Shown here: in pieces, positions 26,399 to 38,300 of the stretch | Numbering within the stretch: position 1 is the stretch's first letter | How the letters are laid out: the number at the start of each line of letters is the position of its first letter | NCBI RefSeq assembly: GCF_900185725.1 | Contig: NZ_FYAU01000029.1 | Coordinates: 372,001 to 436,000 of the forward strand | DNA length: 64,000 nucleotides | Reading direction: 5' to 3' | Source: Stappia sp. TSB10P1A | GTDB lineage: Bacteria; Pseudomonadota; Alphaproteobacteria; Rhizobiales; Stappiaceae | Notes under the pieces: model-generated | Databases searched by the model: none | What the model was told of the DNA's origin: nothing | Seen by the model: the letters and a program-made list of their open reading frames with translations, nothing else | Made by a program: the position numbers and the translations under genes

Positions 26399-26722
26399 AT
26401 GACCGACATGCTGGATCTTGCGACGGTAACCAGGACCGATTTCGAGGCGATGCGGCAGGAGCCGATCCTGCTGGTCGCGGCCAATGGCACGGTCGATCTG
26501 TCGATCGAGGAGGTTCGCCAGATGGGCAGCGGAGCCGGCATGCGCGCGGGCGGCGCCTTCTCCGTTGTCTTTCGCGGCCCGGCCACGCCGTTTGTCGAAC
26601 AGGCGATTCACCGGCTGGAGGTCGGCCTGCCCGACAGCGGCCGGCAGGCGGCTCTCGACCTCTTCCTGGTGCCGGTCGGCCATGATGCGCAGGGGCGCCT
26701 CTATGAGGCCGTCTTCACCTGA
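26399..26722 (+). CDS. DUF6916-like small protein of tail-collar clusters
   Basis: The 107-aa protein fits the DUF6916 pattern by memory of the family: an opening LTxxDF helix, an AFSVVFRGPATPFVEQAIHRLE core, and an LDLFLVPVGHDAQGRLYEAVF ending. Family members are usually encoded beside phage-tail-collar/MdpB-like genes, and three such genes lie just downstream on the opposite strand. That context supports the assignment. ATG 26399 follows GGGGGA. Its stop lies in the left arm of a perfect palindrome shared with the convergent GNAT gene. The molecular role is unknown. Confidence 0.7.
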   Translation: MTDMLDLATVTRTDFEAMRQEPILLVAANGTVDLSIEEVRQMGSGAGMRAGGAFSVVFRGPATPFVEQAIHRLEVGLPDSGRQAALDLFLVPVGHDAQGRLYEAVFT

Positions 26723-26736
26723 CCGCAGCGGTCAGG
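26718..26736. terminator. Perfect palindrome containing both convergent stop codons
   Basis: CCTGACCGC-A-GCGGTCAGG is a perfect 9-1-9 inverted repeat. The left arm carries the DUF6916 stop (TGA 26720-26722). The right arm carries the GNAT stop (TCA 26732-26734, read as TGA). It is probably a shared bidirectional transcription end. Confidence 0.55.
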
Positions 26737-27412
26737 CCGGCGATCCGGTCTCGGTGTCGATCGCGGGGCCGGAAAGCGGATCGCACGGCGGCGACCAGCG
26801 CATCAGTTGATAGACCCCGGCCTCGCCGGACGTGACGAAGCCGAGGCGCAGGTAGAGCCGCATCGCCGGATTGAACTGCTCCACATGGATGCTGACGCTC
26901 CGCCCGCCAGCGGCGGCGAGGGCCAGCACGTCCTCCAGCATCGCCCGACCCAGCCCCTGGCCGCGCTGGTCCGGCATCAGGGCGATGTCGATGATGCGGA
27001 TCTCACTGTCCCGCGTGTCGAGATAGAGCCGGCCGACGGGCCCGCCCGAGACTTCCGCGATCAGCCAGTCGCTGCCGGGAAAATACCGCATGTAATGGCT
27101 GTGCTGGGCCTGGAACTGCTGGGCGAGAAAGGCCTGCTTCTGTTCCGCGCTCCATGGCACCGGGGCAAGCTCCTCCTCCCGGGTCGAGGCATAGAGGCGA
27201 AACAGGAACGGCAGGTCGTCGGCCTCCTGCATCCGTCGGAAGCCCAGCCCCCGTTCCCGTGCGCGCGGCAGGTCAGGAAGGTTCGCAGACCCCGTCCGGG
27301 CAGGAGGGGCGGACGGGCCGAGGCTCTCCGGTACGGCGACGCCGGACACGCTCGACTTGCCGGTGGAGCCCGGGCGAGGGCGCTCGTCCGGGACCGGGGT
27401 CTGCTCGCTCAT
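26732..27412 (-). CDS. GNAT-family N-acetyltransferase
   Basis: The 226-aa protein has a GNAT domain from about residue 54 to 205: GLGFRRMQEADDLPFLFRLYASTREEEL, the acetyl-CoA pyrophosphate loop in DIALMPDQRGQGLGRAML (Q/RxxGxG/A), and NPAMRLYLRLGF. The first ~50 residues are Pro/Ser-rich and probably disordered, so a later start is possible. It would transfer an acetyl group to an unidentified amine. It follows the three tail-collar genes on the same strand by 34 nt, an arrangement recurrent around such triads. Confidence 0.88.
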   Translation of the reverse strand: MSEQTPVPDERPRPGSTGKSSVSGVAVPESLGPSAPPARTGSANLPDLPRARERGLGFRRMQEADDLPFLFRLYASTREEELAPVPWSAEQKQAFLAQQFQAQHSHYMRYFPGSDWLIAEVSGGPVGRLYLDTRDSEIRIIDIALMPDQRGQGLGRAMLEDVLALAAAGGRSVSIHVEQFNPAMRLYLRLGFVTSGEAGVYQLMRWSPPCDPLSGPAIDTETGSPA

Positions 27413-27446
27413 CTTGCGCGGTCCTGCGTGCTTGCCTGCCTCGCCC

Positions 27447-27980
27447 TCACGGACGCGGCGGGAAGATGCCGTACAGCGCGATGATGAAGTTCAGCGTCAG
27501 ATACGGCTGCATGTTGTTGTGCGGCGAGTTGCCGCCCTGCATCGCCACCATCTGCGGCGCCATGGACTCCGGCGGTGTGGAGGTTTCCGTGTACTGGGCG
27601 ACGCCGCTTCGTGCAGACAGCAGGTTGCCTTCCGGCGAAAGGCTGTTGGCTCCACTGAGGGGGCCGGATGCCACCGCCTGCAGCGCATGGGTGTGGTGCG
27701 GCATTTCGGTCTGGAGCAGCGTTACGGTCGGGGTGCCGGCGGACTCGCCGAGCGCGCGGAACGTCAGCCCCGGTCCCTGTCCGTGCTGCATGGGCGAGCG
27801 GCCCTGCAGGTCGGGGAGGGCATAGGTTGTCTTGCCATCGCCGCCATAGGTGGTTCCCAGCAGAGAGAACAGCGCGGTGTTCTGCGAGATCGGCATGATC
27901 TGGCCATTGCAGAACGCCCAGTTCTTGGGGGCGAAGTTGCCGGCGAAGATACGGATTTCCGCAACGAAAGGATCGGACAT
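27447..27980 (-). CDS. Phage tail-collar domain protein (MdpB-like), third of triad
   Basis: The 177-aa protein carries the tail-collar fold known from phage short tail fibres and the microcystin-dependent protein MdpB. WAFCNGQIMPISQNTALFSLLGTTYGGDGKTTYALPDLQGR forms the N-terminal part. MPHHTH (a metal-type HxH as in tail fibre tips) and NMQPYLTLNFIIALYGIFP complete it. It is last of three paralogues and lies 10 nt after the second. No other phage genes are present, so this is a chromosomal triad rather than a prophage. The function of MdpB-type proteins is not established. Confidence 0.88.
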   Translation of the reverse strand: MSDPFVAEIRIFAGNFAPKNWAFCNGQIMPISQNTALFSLLGTTYGGDGKTTYALPDLQGRSPMQHGQGPGLTFRALGESAGTPTVTLLQTEMPHHTHALQAVASGPLSGANSLSPEGNLLSARSGVAQYTETSTPPESMAPQMVAMQGGNSPHNNMQPYLTLNFIIALYGIFPPRP

Positions 27981-27990
27981 GGGGAACCTC

Positions 27991-28518
27991 TCAGGCCGGC
28001 GAGGGATAGACGCCGTAGAGCGAGATGATGAAGCTGACGGCGAGATACGGCGCCATGTTGTCGTGTGGCTGGTTGCCGCCCACCGGCAGGATCGAGTTGG
28101 CCGCCAGTTGCACCAGCGGCGGCGCGCTCTGGGAGGAGAAATAGGAGTTGCCGGCCGGGCTTGTTGCCAGCACATGGGCCTGCGGCGAGGCTTGCGTGCC
28201 GGCCGCCCCGCTGGCCAGCAGCGGATGCGTGTGGTTCGGCATCTGCTGGGTGGTCAGCGTGACCTGTTCGGATCCGCCGATCTCCGCCAGGGCATAGTCC
28301 GGCAGGCCGGGACCCTGGCCGAAATGCTGCGGCAGGCGGCCGCGCAGGTCCGGCAGGGCGAAAGTGGTCTGGCCGTCGCCGCCATAGGTGGTGCCGATCA
28401 GGTTGTAGAGCACCTCGTTTTCGGAAATGGACAGGAGCTGGCCGTTGCAGAACTCCCAGCCGAGAGGCGCGAAATTGCCGCCGAACATGCGGATCTCGCC
28501 AACGTAGGGATCGGACAT
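27991..28518 (-). CDS. Phage tail-collar domain protein (MdpB-like), second of triad
   Basis: The 175-aa paralogue of its neighbours opens with MSDPYVGEIRMFGGNFAPLG. The collar core is WEFCNGQLLSISENEVLYNLIGTTYGGDGQTTFALPDLRGR, with MPNHTH and NMAPYLAVSFIISLYGVYP following. The middle (residues about 100-140) is the divergent segment and is probably the exposed tip. ATG 28518 is separated by 34 nt from the first paralogue. Confidence 0.88.
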   Translation of the reverse strand: MSDPYVGEIRMFGGNFAPLGWEFCNGQLLSISENEVLYNLIGTTYGGDGQTTFALPDLRGRLPQHFGQGPGLPDYALAEIGGSEQVTLTTQQMPNHTHPLLASGAAGTQASPQAHVLATSPAGNSYFSSQSAPPLVQLAANSILPVGGNQPHDNMAPYLAVSFIISLYGVYPSPA

Positions 28519-28552
28519 GAGGATTCTCCTCGTTCTGTCGAGACAACGTGGA

Positions 28553-29053
28553 TCAGTTGTGAGACGGGAAGATGCCCTGCAGCGCGATGCAGAAATTCAG
28601 CGTCAGAAACGGCTGCATGTTCTGGTGCGGCTGGCTGCCGCCGACGCTTGCAAGGCTGGTCGCCTTCATTGTGACCGCCTCCGCGAATGGCCCGTAGAGC
28701 AGTGCGGGGTTCTCGCCGAGGTAGTTTCCGGTCGGTGTGGCGGTGTTTACGCTCGCGCCGGATCCCTCGGCGAAGTGGGTGTGCTGCGGCATCTCGGTGA
28801 TGGTCAGCGTATGGGTCGTCTGGCCGGCCGGTTCGCCAAGGGCATGCCCGGCGCCGGTGTGAATCGGCACGCGGCCGCGCAGGTCCGGCAGGGCGAAATT
28901 GGTGACGCCATTGCCGCCATACGTGATCCCGAGCAGAGCGAACAGGGCCTGATTCTGGTTGATCGGCAGAAGCTGACCGTTGCAGAAGGCCCACCCCTTT
29001 GGCGGATAGTTGAAGCTCAAGATCTTGATTTCCGCAAGAAACGGTTCTGACAT
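28553..29053 (-). CDS. Phage tail-collar domain protein (MdpB-like), first of triad
   Basis: The 166-aa protein has the same layout: MSEPFLAEIKILSFNYPPKG, WAFCNGQLLPINQNQALFALLGITYGGNGVTNFALPDLRGR, MPQHTH, and NMQPFLTLNFCIALQGIFP. It is the first gene of the triad and starts 304 nt downstream of the end of the giant adhesin gene on the same strand. The AT-rich sequence at about 29120-29230 is its likely promoter. Confidence 0.88.
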   Translation of the reverse strand: MSEPFLAEIKILSFNYPPKGWAFCNGQLLPINQNQALFALLGITYGGNGVTNFALPDLRGRVPIHTGAGHALGEPAGQTTHTLTITEMPQHTHFAEGSGASVNTATPTGNYLGENPALLYGPFAEAVTMKATSLASVGGSQPHQNMQPFLTLNFCIALQGIFPSHN

Positions 29054-29357
29054 TCCGCCCTCCCAGGCGCCTATGGGTGTCGCGAGCCGCGACCGGGAAT
29101 GAAAATCTCTGAAAAAGCCCCGGCCAAAAACTATGTGCTGATCCTGTTACAATTTACGATAGATATCAAGCGCTAATAAAACTTCATTTCTGCGAGAAAA
29201 GTTGACTTTGAGGGGAATTTTACAACCAAAAATAGATTTTTCTGCTGTTCGATTGCATTTGTGGTCATGCCTGCGGCGCGGTCTTCGTCCTGTTCCAAAC
29301 GGACGGTCTTCGAGGTCATGCCGCCGCCGCGCGGGCGGCGGCGGTGAGCCGCCCGGA
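29054..29357. other. AT-rich spacer between giant adhesin gene and collar triad
   Basis: About 29110-29235 is markedly AT-rich and probably holds the promoter for the collar genes. The left end contains a GC-rich dyad that may terminate the adhesin transcript. No gene is seen. Confidence 0.6.
29321..29341 (-). terminator. GC-rich hairpin after the giant adhesin gene
   Basis: CCGCCGCC-GCGCG-GGCGGCGG is a perfect 8-5-8 inverted repeat 17 nt beyond the stop codon of the adhesin gene. No U-tract follows on the minus strand. Confidence 0.4.
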
Positions 29358-32300
29358 TCAGGGGCCGGTGGGCAGGTTGCAGGTGCCCGCGGTGAACGGC
29401 TGGGTCGACGTGTAGGGGTTCACGATCGTGCCCGAGGGGGCCGAGGTTTGCTGCCCCGACAGGTAAGTTTCGACGGGTTGGCTATTTGGATCGAAGTCCG
29501 GCGCGGTGGCATCGGTCGCACCGAGGCCCTGGACATGGAATGTAGCGGTGTTCGCGATGACGATGTCGAAGTAGTCGCTGGGGGTGGTCGTGAACGTATT
29601 GTTCGCAATGTTGACGCAGACCGTTGCCGAGCCCGAGCCGAGGTTTTCCACCTGGACGCTATTGCCGCTGTTCGCGCTGATTGTGTTGCCGAGGATGGCG
29701 AGGTCGAGACGTGCCGTACTGCCATCCAACTGGGCAGCGATGCCGGCACCGTTGCTGAGGGTGATGGTGTTGTTCTGGATCGTCAGGGCGTTGTTGCCGC
29801 TCGCCACACCGATGTAGATGGCGTTCACCGTGGCGCTGCTCGACATGGTATTGCCGCTGATCGTGCCTTGCAGGCTGCCGCCGGACGAGGTCTGGAAACG
29901 GGAGAGATAGCCACCGTTGTTGCTTCTATGGAAAGTGTTGCCGGTGACGTTGAAGGCGACTTCTCCGCCGGTGGCATTGATATCGAGCACGACCTGCGTG
30001 CCGGTACCATTACCGCGCAGAGTGCTGTTCTGGAGCCGCAGGGTATGCGAACCGGCGGCGAAGACGCCGCGAATCGCCGCTGCCGGTTGTGCTCCCGCGG
30101 CGCCGGTGTTGACGATCTCCACCTGGTAGAACGCGGCGGAGCCGCCAAGCAGCACCGTTGCCGTGGCATTGGACGAGGTGAGGATCGGACGCACGCTGTC
30201 GATCGTGCCGCCCGTTGCCGTGATGACCGCCGAACCTCCGGAGATTCCGGTCAGCAGCAGGTTCGCCGGCGCGCCGCCGCCGCCGGCGAAGCCGAGCGTG
30301 GTGACGTCGACGCTCTGGCCATTGGCCAGCGAGATCAGGCCCCGGCCGTCCGGCAGGGTCAACGACCCGGATCCCAGATTGATCGTGTCCTGGGTGGTGT
30401 TCGCGGTCTCGTCGATCAGCACGATGATGTCCTGGCCCGAGGCGAGCGCTTCCGCGAGCGTGCCCGGGTCGGCGAAGGTGCCGGCGCCGCTGGTTTGGCT
30501 GCTGCCGACGACGAAGTAGCTCGCTCCGCCCTGCAGGTTGGAGATGTCCGTCGTGCCGAGGATCGAGCCGAAGGCCACATCCTCCAGGTCGAACGTGCCG
30601 GTCGCGGCCATGCCCGTCGTGACCACCGCGAAGCCGGTGGTGTCGATGGTGCTGGCCACCGGTGCCGAACCGTCGCCATACTGGAACCGCACGCCGTCCG
30701 CGATATTGGCGTTGGTCAGGTCGATGCCGGTCTGGACGTTGTGGATCGCGCTCGGATTGGCGATGACCACATCGGCGTTGTTGGCATAGCCGGCAAGATC
30801 GATGCCCTTCGAGCCGACGCCGCCGGTGCCGGTGATGTCCAGCGTGTTGAACGTCATCGCGCCGCGATAGGTGCTGGTGAGCCTGAGGCCCGTACCGCTG
30901 GTCAGGCCGGTGACGTCCACATCGTTGAAGCTGACCGTGCCGTTGGTGCCGGCACCCTGGATCGCCACGCCGCTCGTCGTGGTGATGGCGAGCGTGCCGG
31001 TGGTGAAGCTGACCGTGGACGTGGCATTGTTGCCCGACAGCGAAATGCCGGTCTGGGCGCCGCTGGAGATGGTGTTGTTCGAGCCGGAGAAGGTGAAAGC
31101 GGCGTTGGCGGCGCTGTTGGCGATCGACAGGCCGGTCGAGGCGGACCCGGTGAGGGTTATGTTGCCGGTCAGGTTCACCGTGCCGCCGATGGTGTTGAAG
31201 GCCATGCCGGTGCCGGTGCTGTTCGTCGAGCTGACATTGGTCGCAGTGAGGTTCAGCGTGGTGCTGCTGATGTCGAGCGCGGCGCGGTTGTTGGCTTCGA
31301 TACTGCCGGCGCTCGTCGTGCCGATATTGAGCGTGCCGGTATTGCTCGCGAGAATGCCGGCCCCATTGTTGGTGGCAATCCGGTTGATCGAGCCGAAGGT
31401 GAAGCTGCCGGTGTTGTCGATCAGGCGGAGACCGCCGCCGGACTCGCCGCTATCGTCGTGGTCGATCGTGACGTTGCCGAAGTTGATCCCGCCCGCACCC
31501 GCCGTCGTGCCGCTGATGTCGACGGCATAGGTGTCGTTGCCGAGCGCGTTGTTGGTGACCAGGGATCCGGTGGCGATGGCAAGGGTGCCGCCATTGCTGA
31601 CCAGTGCCCGGCCGCCCGCCGCCCCCGCGCCGCGCTGTTCGTCGTTGTAAACCAGATTGGCGAACGTGACAGACGAGCTGGAATGGTTGCCCAGCAGCAC
31701 GAAGCCGGCGCCCACCGTCGCCGAGGCATTCGTGGAGTTGCGGACCTCGGTCTGGCCCTGGAAATTCGCGATAAAGCTGGCTTGCGCGTCGGTGATGTTA
31801 ACGCCGCGCAGCGTCGGATTGATGATGTTGACGTTGCCGGTGACGGTGAAGCTGCCGGAGTTGTCGTTGAGGTGAATGCCGTAGGCGGCGTTGTCGGCGT
31901 TGGAGGCCGAGCCGAGGTCGAACGTGCCGAGCGAGACGGCGGCCGAGGATCCGAAAACGCGGAGGCCGCTGCCGGTGGTCCTGTTGATGCTGGAGGTGGC
32001 GACCGAGAAGGTGCCCGCGCCGCCGACGCTGGTAAGCTGGATCACGTCGCTGGTCGACGTTCCGGTCTGAGTGACCGTGTTGAACGCGACACCCGATGCG
32101 CCGATGGTCATGCCGTCGATCAGGATCGCCTGCCCGGTCGCCGTATCGATCGTGTTGGCGGAATTGGACACCGTTATGGTGCCCCCGCCCGAGGCCGAGA
32201 AGCCGGCGCCGGAGGTGGTGTCGATGTCGAGAGCGCCGGTGAAGTTGACGGTGGCGCCGGTGTTGTTGAGCAACCGGACAGCCGTATTGGCGCCGGTCGC

Positions 32301-35300
32301 CAGCGTGCCGAGACCGGAGAAGGTGATCGTTCCGCCGGTGTTGCTCTCGACATTGATGCCGGTCGCGCCGCTGCCGGTAAATGTGATGTCGCCGGAGAGC
32401 GCGGCCGTAGAGCCGGTTCGCGACACGACATAGACGGCCTCGCCGACGCCGCTCTGGGTGATGGCGGCGGCAATGCTGATCGCCCCGCCGCCGCCATTGA
32501 TCCACACGCCCCGGCCGCCCGCGACGTTGACCGTGCCGCCGTTGACGCTCACCGCGCCGTCGCCATAGGTGTAGATGCCGTTCTGGCTGCCGGAGATGCC
32601 GACCGTCGTGAAGGTGACGGTGCCCGCATGCGTGCTGGACACGCCGAAGAAGCTGTTCGCGACATTGGCGATGGTCGCGCTGTCGAAGGCAACGGTTCCG
32701 CCGGTGCCGCCGAGAAGGACGCCGTGTCCGCCCGTGGTGCCGGCGACCGACAGGGTGCCGCCGGAAAAGGCGCCGGCATCGAGGTCGAGCGAGATAGCGT
32801 GGCCGGCAACCGTGCCGGACGCGGTGAGCGTGTCGAAATTGATGCCGCCGACGCCGGCCAACAGGTTTTCCGCATTGATCAGACGGCCGGTGTCGGTGGT
32901 GATCGATGTGGTGGCGGCCGCCGCGGTCCGCAGCGTCACGGTCGAGCCGCCGGAACTCTGCACGTCGAGACCGGTGCCGGAACTCGTGGTGATGGCGAGA
33001 TCGCCGGTGAAGGTGAGGTTCAGCGTGTCGCCATTGGTCACGTCGATGTCGACACCGCCGCCGGCCGTGCCGGCATTGTTGATGACCGTGGCGCCGATGC
33101 TGAACGTGCCGACCGAATTGGTGATCAGCAAGCCGGCATTGGTCGAGTTGGTGACGTTCAGCGTGCCGATGGTCAGTGCGTTGTTGCCGGCCGCCGTCGC
33201 ATTGCCGCCCTCGACATAGACGCCCGAGCCGCTTGCATTGGTCGAGTTCACCGTGCCGAAGGTCAGGTTCATGGTCAGCGGGTCGAGGAACAGCGCGGTG
33301 CCGTTCGTCGTGTCGACCGTGCCGGAGCCGCCGCCATTCAGCGTGAAGACGGTGTTGAAGCCATTGGTCTTGGTGTCGACCTCAAGGCCGGTGCCGCCGT
33401 CGTTGAAGATGTTGAGCGTGGTGAAGCCGAGTTCGCCGGTCGTGTCGATCAGCGACAGGCCGTTGCCCGCAACCCGGTTGCCCGTGCCCTGGCCGACATT
33501 CAGCGTGCCGGCGGCAACCGCCGCGCCCGCGCCGTCGCTGTCGAAGTCGACCTTCTCGAAGCGGATGCCGCCGCCGGTGCCGTTGCCGATCACCGTGTTG
33601 TTGGCGAACGAGCGGATGCCGATCGAGCTTGCCGTCGTCGAGACGTTCTGGCCGATGACCGACACGGTCGCGGCGGACGAGCCTGTTTCGAAGGTCGTGT
33701 TGTCGATCGACAGCAGCAGGTTGTTGGCCGTGCCGGCGCCGGTTTCGGCGACCTGCAAGGCGGTGCCGGTCGAGCGGATGACGTTGGTGCCCGTCAGGTT
33801 GACGGTCAAAGTGCCCGCGCCGGCGGACGAGACGACAAGGCCAGACCCGGCGATGTCGCCGGTATCGCCATTGCCGCCCGAGCCCATCGTGATGTCGGAC
33901 AGGGACACGGTATTGGCGATCGCATTGCTGTTGGCGATGCGGATGCCGCCGCCGGAGATCTGGCTGCTGGCTCCGAGCGTCAGACCCGAGATCGTGGCGT
34001 TGGCATTCTGGATGAAGACGCCGTCGCCGCCGGTCGCATCGATGGTGTTCGTCCCGGTCAGCGTGAAGGAGCCGACGCCGTCGTCGTCCTGGATGAAGAT
34101 GCCATGGGCGCCGGCGTCCGATCCGGTGCCGTTGATGTCGATATTGGTCGCGGTCACGACCGCGTCGGACCCGGCATAGGCAATGCCGAAGGCCGGTCCG
34201 GCAGCCGGGGTCGCGGTGAGCGCCGAGGTCGCCCCCGCATGACCGAGGGCGAAGGTGCCGGTGCTGTCGGAGGCGAAGGTCACCGCCGTGCCGCGCGAGG
34301 CGATCTGCAGTCCCGTGCCGGCCGTGCCGACATTCACCGTACCGTGTGATCCCGTGAACACCATGCCGAGGCCGGTGTTGTTGATGACCACGCCGTTCGC
34401 GCCGGTGCCGATGTTGAGGGTCGTGGTGGTCGTGCCGGAAGTCCCGAGGCCGACGAAGGTCTGGGTGCTGGTGGACCCGATGTCCAGATCGGCAATGGTG
34501 AGCGCGCCGGACGTGGTGAGGTCGGCGAGCGCGACGACATCCGCGGTGGCGGTGCCCGATCGTGTGAAGGCGGCATTCTGGATGGTGATGCTGCCGGTGC
34601 CCGAGACACCGTCAAGGCGCATGCCGGCCGCGTCGCCGGTCGAGGTGATCTGGTCGAAGCCGATGTTGCCGCCCGCCACGACGGTGGCGAGCGTCAGCGC
34701 TGCCGTCTGCGAACTGGTGATCGTGTTGCTGCCGCTCGTCGAAAAGGCCAGCGAACCGCCGGCCGTACCGTCGAGGCGCAACCCGCCGTTCAGCGTCACG
34801 CCGTCGAGAAGCACCGTGGAACTGCCCGCGGTGGTGGCGACGTCAAACGCGTAGGCGCCGGTACCCCCGCCGATGGTGCTCGATCGGATCACCGCGTCCG
34901 AGCCCGCGCCGTAGCTCGCCAGGATGCCGGCGCCGCTGCCGGCATTGGCGATGATGACGTTCTGCAGCGTCGCATTGCCGGCGAGTTCGACCGTGTTGTT
35001 GGCACCCGAAGTCGTCAGGATCGGCCGGACGCTGTCGATGGCCGGATCGGAGGCGGTCACCGAGGTGCCGGTGTTGATGCCGGTGAGCCTCAGGCTTGCC
35101 GGCGCGCCGCCGGCCGAAAGCCCGAGCGTTGCAAGGTCGAATGTCTCTCCGCCGATCATGGCGATCAGCACCTGGCCGCCGGCGAGGTTGAGCGTGCCGT
35201 CGCCCTGCACCACCGCGTCGATCAGGTTGCTGGTGCCGTCGTCGCCGCCGGTGCGGCTGTTGTCGACGAGGATGATCGCCGAGGCGCCTGACGCCTCGGC

Positions 35301-38300
35301 CCCGGCAATGGTGCCTGGAGTGAGGAAACTGCCGGCTCCCGGGCCGACGCTGCCATCGGTGCCGACGACGTAGTAGCTGACGCCCTGCAGGTTGGCGACG
35401 TTGCTCGTTCCGAAGTCGACATCCTCGAAATTGTACTCGCCGGTCGCCGTGAGGCCGGTGGTGACGATGGCGACGTTGCCGCCGACTGCCGATGTGTCGA
35501 TGGTGCTCGCCACCGGCGCCGAACCGTCGCCGAACTGGAACCGCACGCCATCGGCGATATCGGCATTGGTCAGGTCGACGCCGAACTGCACGTTCTGGAT
35601 CGTGCTGGCCCCGGTGGTCACCACGTTCTGGCTGTTCGTATAGCCGGTCAGGTTGATGCCGCGCGATCCGGCAGCTCCGGTGCCGGTGATGTCGAGCGTC
35701 GCGAAGGTGATCTGGCCGTCGAAGGTGCCGCCGGACAGGTCGAGGCCGGTTCCGGACGCGCCGACGCCGGTGATGTCGACGTCGCCGAAGGTGATAGCGC
35801 CATTGGCGCCGGTGGCGCGGATCGCCCGGCCGCTCGACCCGCTCATGGCGATGGTCGTGTCGCCGAAGCCCAAGGTGCCGGAATTGCCGTCAAGGAGAAG
35901 GCCGAAGCCGGACGATGTCGCGATGTTCGTCGTGCCGAACCCGACCGCCGACGAGGTGCCGGTGATCTGGATCCCGGCTCCGAGCGTTCCCGAGATTGTC
36001 GTGGTTCCGGTGACGGTGAAGGCGCCGCCCGAAACGGTATCGAGGCCGATCGCCGGGGCGGCACCGACATCGCTGCTGTCGATCGAGGTCAGTGTAATGC
36101 CGCCGGCGCCGATACCGGTGTTGGCGAGCGACACGGTCTCGCTGTCGAGGGAGGACAGTGTCCCCCCGCCAATCCCGATCGTGCCGCCGTTCTGCACCGA
36201 CAGCGCGAGCCCGCCGAACGAGGCGACGTCGAGATCGGCAAAGGTATAGTCCGCCGCCTGCCCGTTGTTGTTGATCAGGATACCAACGGAAACCCGATTG
36301 CTGATGGTGCCGAAGTCCACGGTGCCGGTGAAGGAAACGCTGTGCGCGCCCGAGGCGCCGCTCGCGGTGAGGCCCGCGACCCCCGTGCCGCTGGCGCTGA
36401 CGCTGCCGGCATGGGCGAAGCTGCCGCCGGCAAGGTCCTGAAGCTCCACGGAGGTTCCGCTCGTTGCCCCCGTCAGGTCCCAGGTGCTGCCGGCGTCGAA
36501 CGAATAGGCTGCGTTGCCGCCGAAGATGCGGATCGCGGAGCCGCCCGAAATGTCGACATTCGTGCCGGTGACCGTGCCGCCGGCATTGGTGAACAGCAGG
36601 CCGCGACCGCCGCTCGCCGTCGTGATCGACAGGTTGCTCAGCGCCGTCGTGCCGCTCGTGCCGGACAGCGAGAGGGAGGTTCCGGTCGCGCCCGTCGAGA
36701 CGAGGTTGGAGAGGGTGGTGCCCGAGGCGCTGCCGAGAGTGATATCTCCCGCGTTGCCCGAGAAGGAGGAATTCGAGATGGCGGTGCCAACGGACGTGCC
36801 GATGGAGATGCCGAAACCGGAAAAGTTGCGGATGATCGATTGATCCACCGTCAGTCCGGTCGATGTGCCGGACGTCCGGATAGCCGTCGTGGTCGTGCCG
36901 CCGCCCTCGAGGATCACGCCGGAGATGCGGTTGCCGGTCGAGGCGAGGGTGATGACGTCGTTGCCGGCCGTCGTCGTCAGGGTCGCGGCACCGTTGCCGG
37001 TCGGGTCGGCGATGGTGAGGCCGGCCGCAGACAGCAGGATGGTCGGGGGCGCGGTGATGTTGACCGCGAGCGCCTGGCTGCCGCCCGCTCCGTCGCCGAA
37101 GCTGAGAAGCTGGACGTTGTCGAGCAGGTTCAGCGTGTCATTGGCATTGCTGCCGGCGGTGCTGATCGCCATGCCATTGTCGATCAAGACGATGATGTCG
37201 CCCGCCGCGATCGCGGCCTCCGCAGCCGCCAGGGTCATCGGGTTGGAGGCGTCCGAGCCGGAGCCGTCGCCGCCGCCGACCGCGCCGTCGGCGTCGACGA
37301 AATAGACCCGGCCCAGGCCGAACCCGTTGCCGGGGCTCGTCTGGAAGGCGATGTCACGGAAATTGTAGGTGCCGGCCACCGGGGCGCTGCCGGCGTCGAT
37401 GGCGACGGTCGCCGAGATCGACGAGCCGGTGTCGGTGGTGTCCTCGCCATCGCCGAAGGTGAAGGCGAGATTGGTGGTGTTGTCGAGGAAGACGCCGGTA
37501 TGGACGCCGGCGATGGAACTGGACTGTCCGCCCGCCACCGTGTCGCCGAGTTGCACCGTGCCGCCGCCGAGCGCGCCGCGCAGGTCGACCGCGATGGTGC
37601 CGGCGGAGCCATTGCCGGTCACGTCGAAATCGCCGGCCGTCACGGCGGCGTTGAGCGTTGCCCCGGTCATCTCCAGACCCGTCGAGTCGCCTGAGTTCAG
37701 TGCGATGTCGAGGCTGGCGAAAGAGATGTTGCCGTCGATCGTGCCGGAAATGTCGACGGCTGCGCTCCGCGCTTCGCGCGCATTTAACGGCGACCCGGCG
37801 GGGATGAAGGCGGCGAACGGATTGCTGATCACCGTCTGGCCGAAGCTGATCGCGCCGCTGGTTGAGGTGATGCGGATCGCATCCTCGGCCGTGTTCGAGA
37901 TCGTTGTCGTGCCGCCGACCGTGAAGGTGCCGCTGTTGCTGCTCAGATCGATGCCGACGGTGGCGCCGCCCGTCGAGACGTTGGAAGCGCCGGAGGTGCC
38001 GATGGTGAGAGTGTCGAACGAGAAGGCGGCGCTGGAACTGGCGACCGAGACCGCCGTCGTGGTCGTCCGCAGGAAGTTGCCGCCGCCCAGATCCAGGAAG
38101 GTCTCCGGCGCGGTGATGGTGGTGGCGCCGGTGACCGAGAAGGAGCCGGCATACTGGTTGGCGCTGAGACCCGAGCTCAGCGTCAGGCTCGACAGGGTGA
38201 TGTCGCCATTGGCCACGCCGCTGCCGCTGCCGAGCCGCACGGTGCCGGCGGAGATGTCGCCGTCGGCGATCCCGACTGTCAGACCGGGATTGCCCGATCC

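Noticed and set aside
27447-29053. Tail-collar genes considered as part of a prophage or tailocin
   Set aside because: No capsid, sheath, baseplate, lysis or integrase gene lies nearby. MdpB-like triads are common chromosomal genes.
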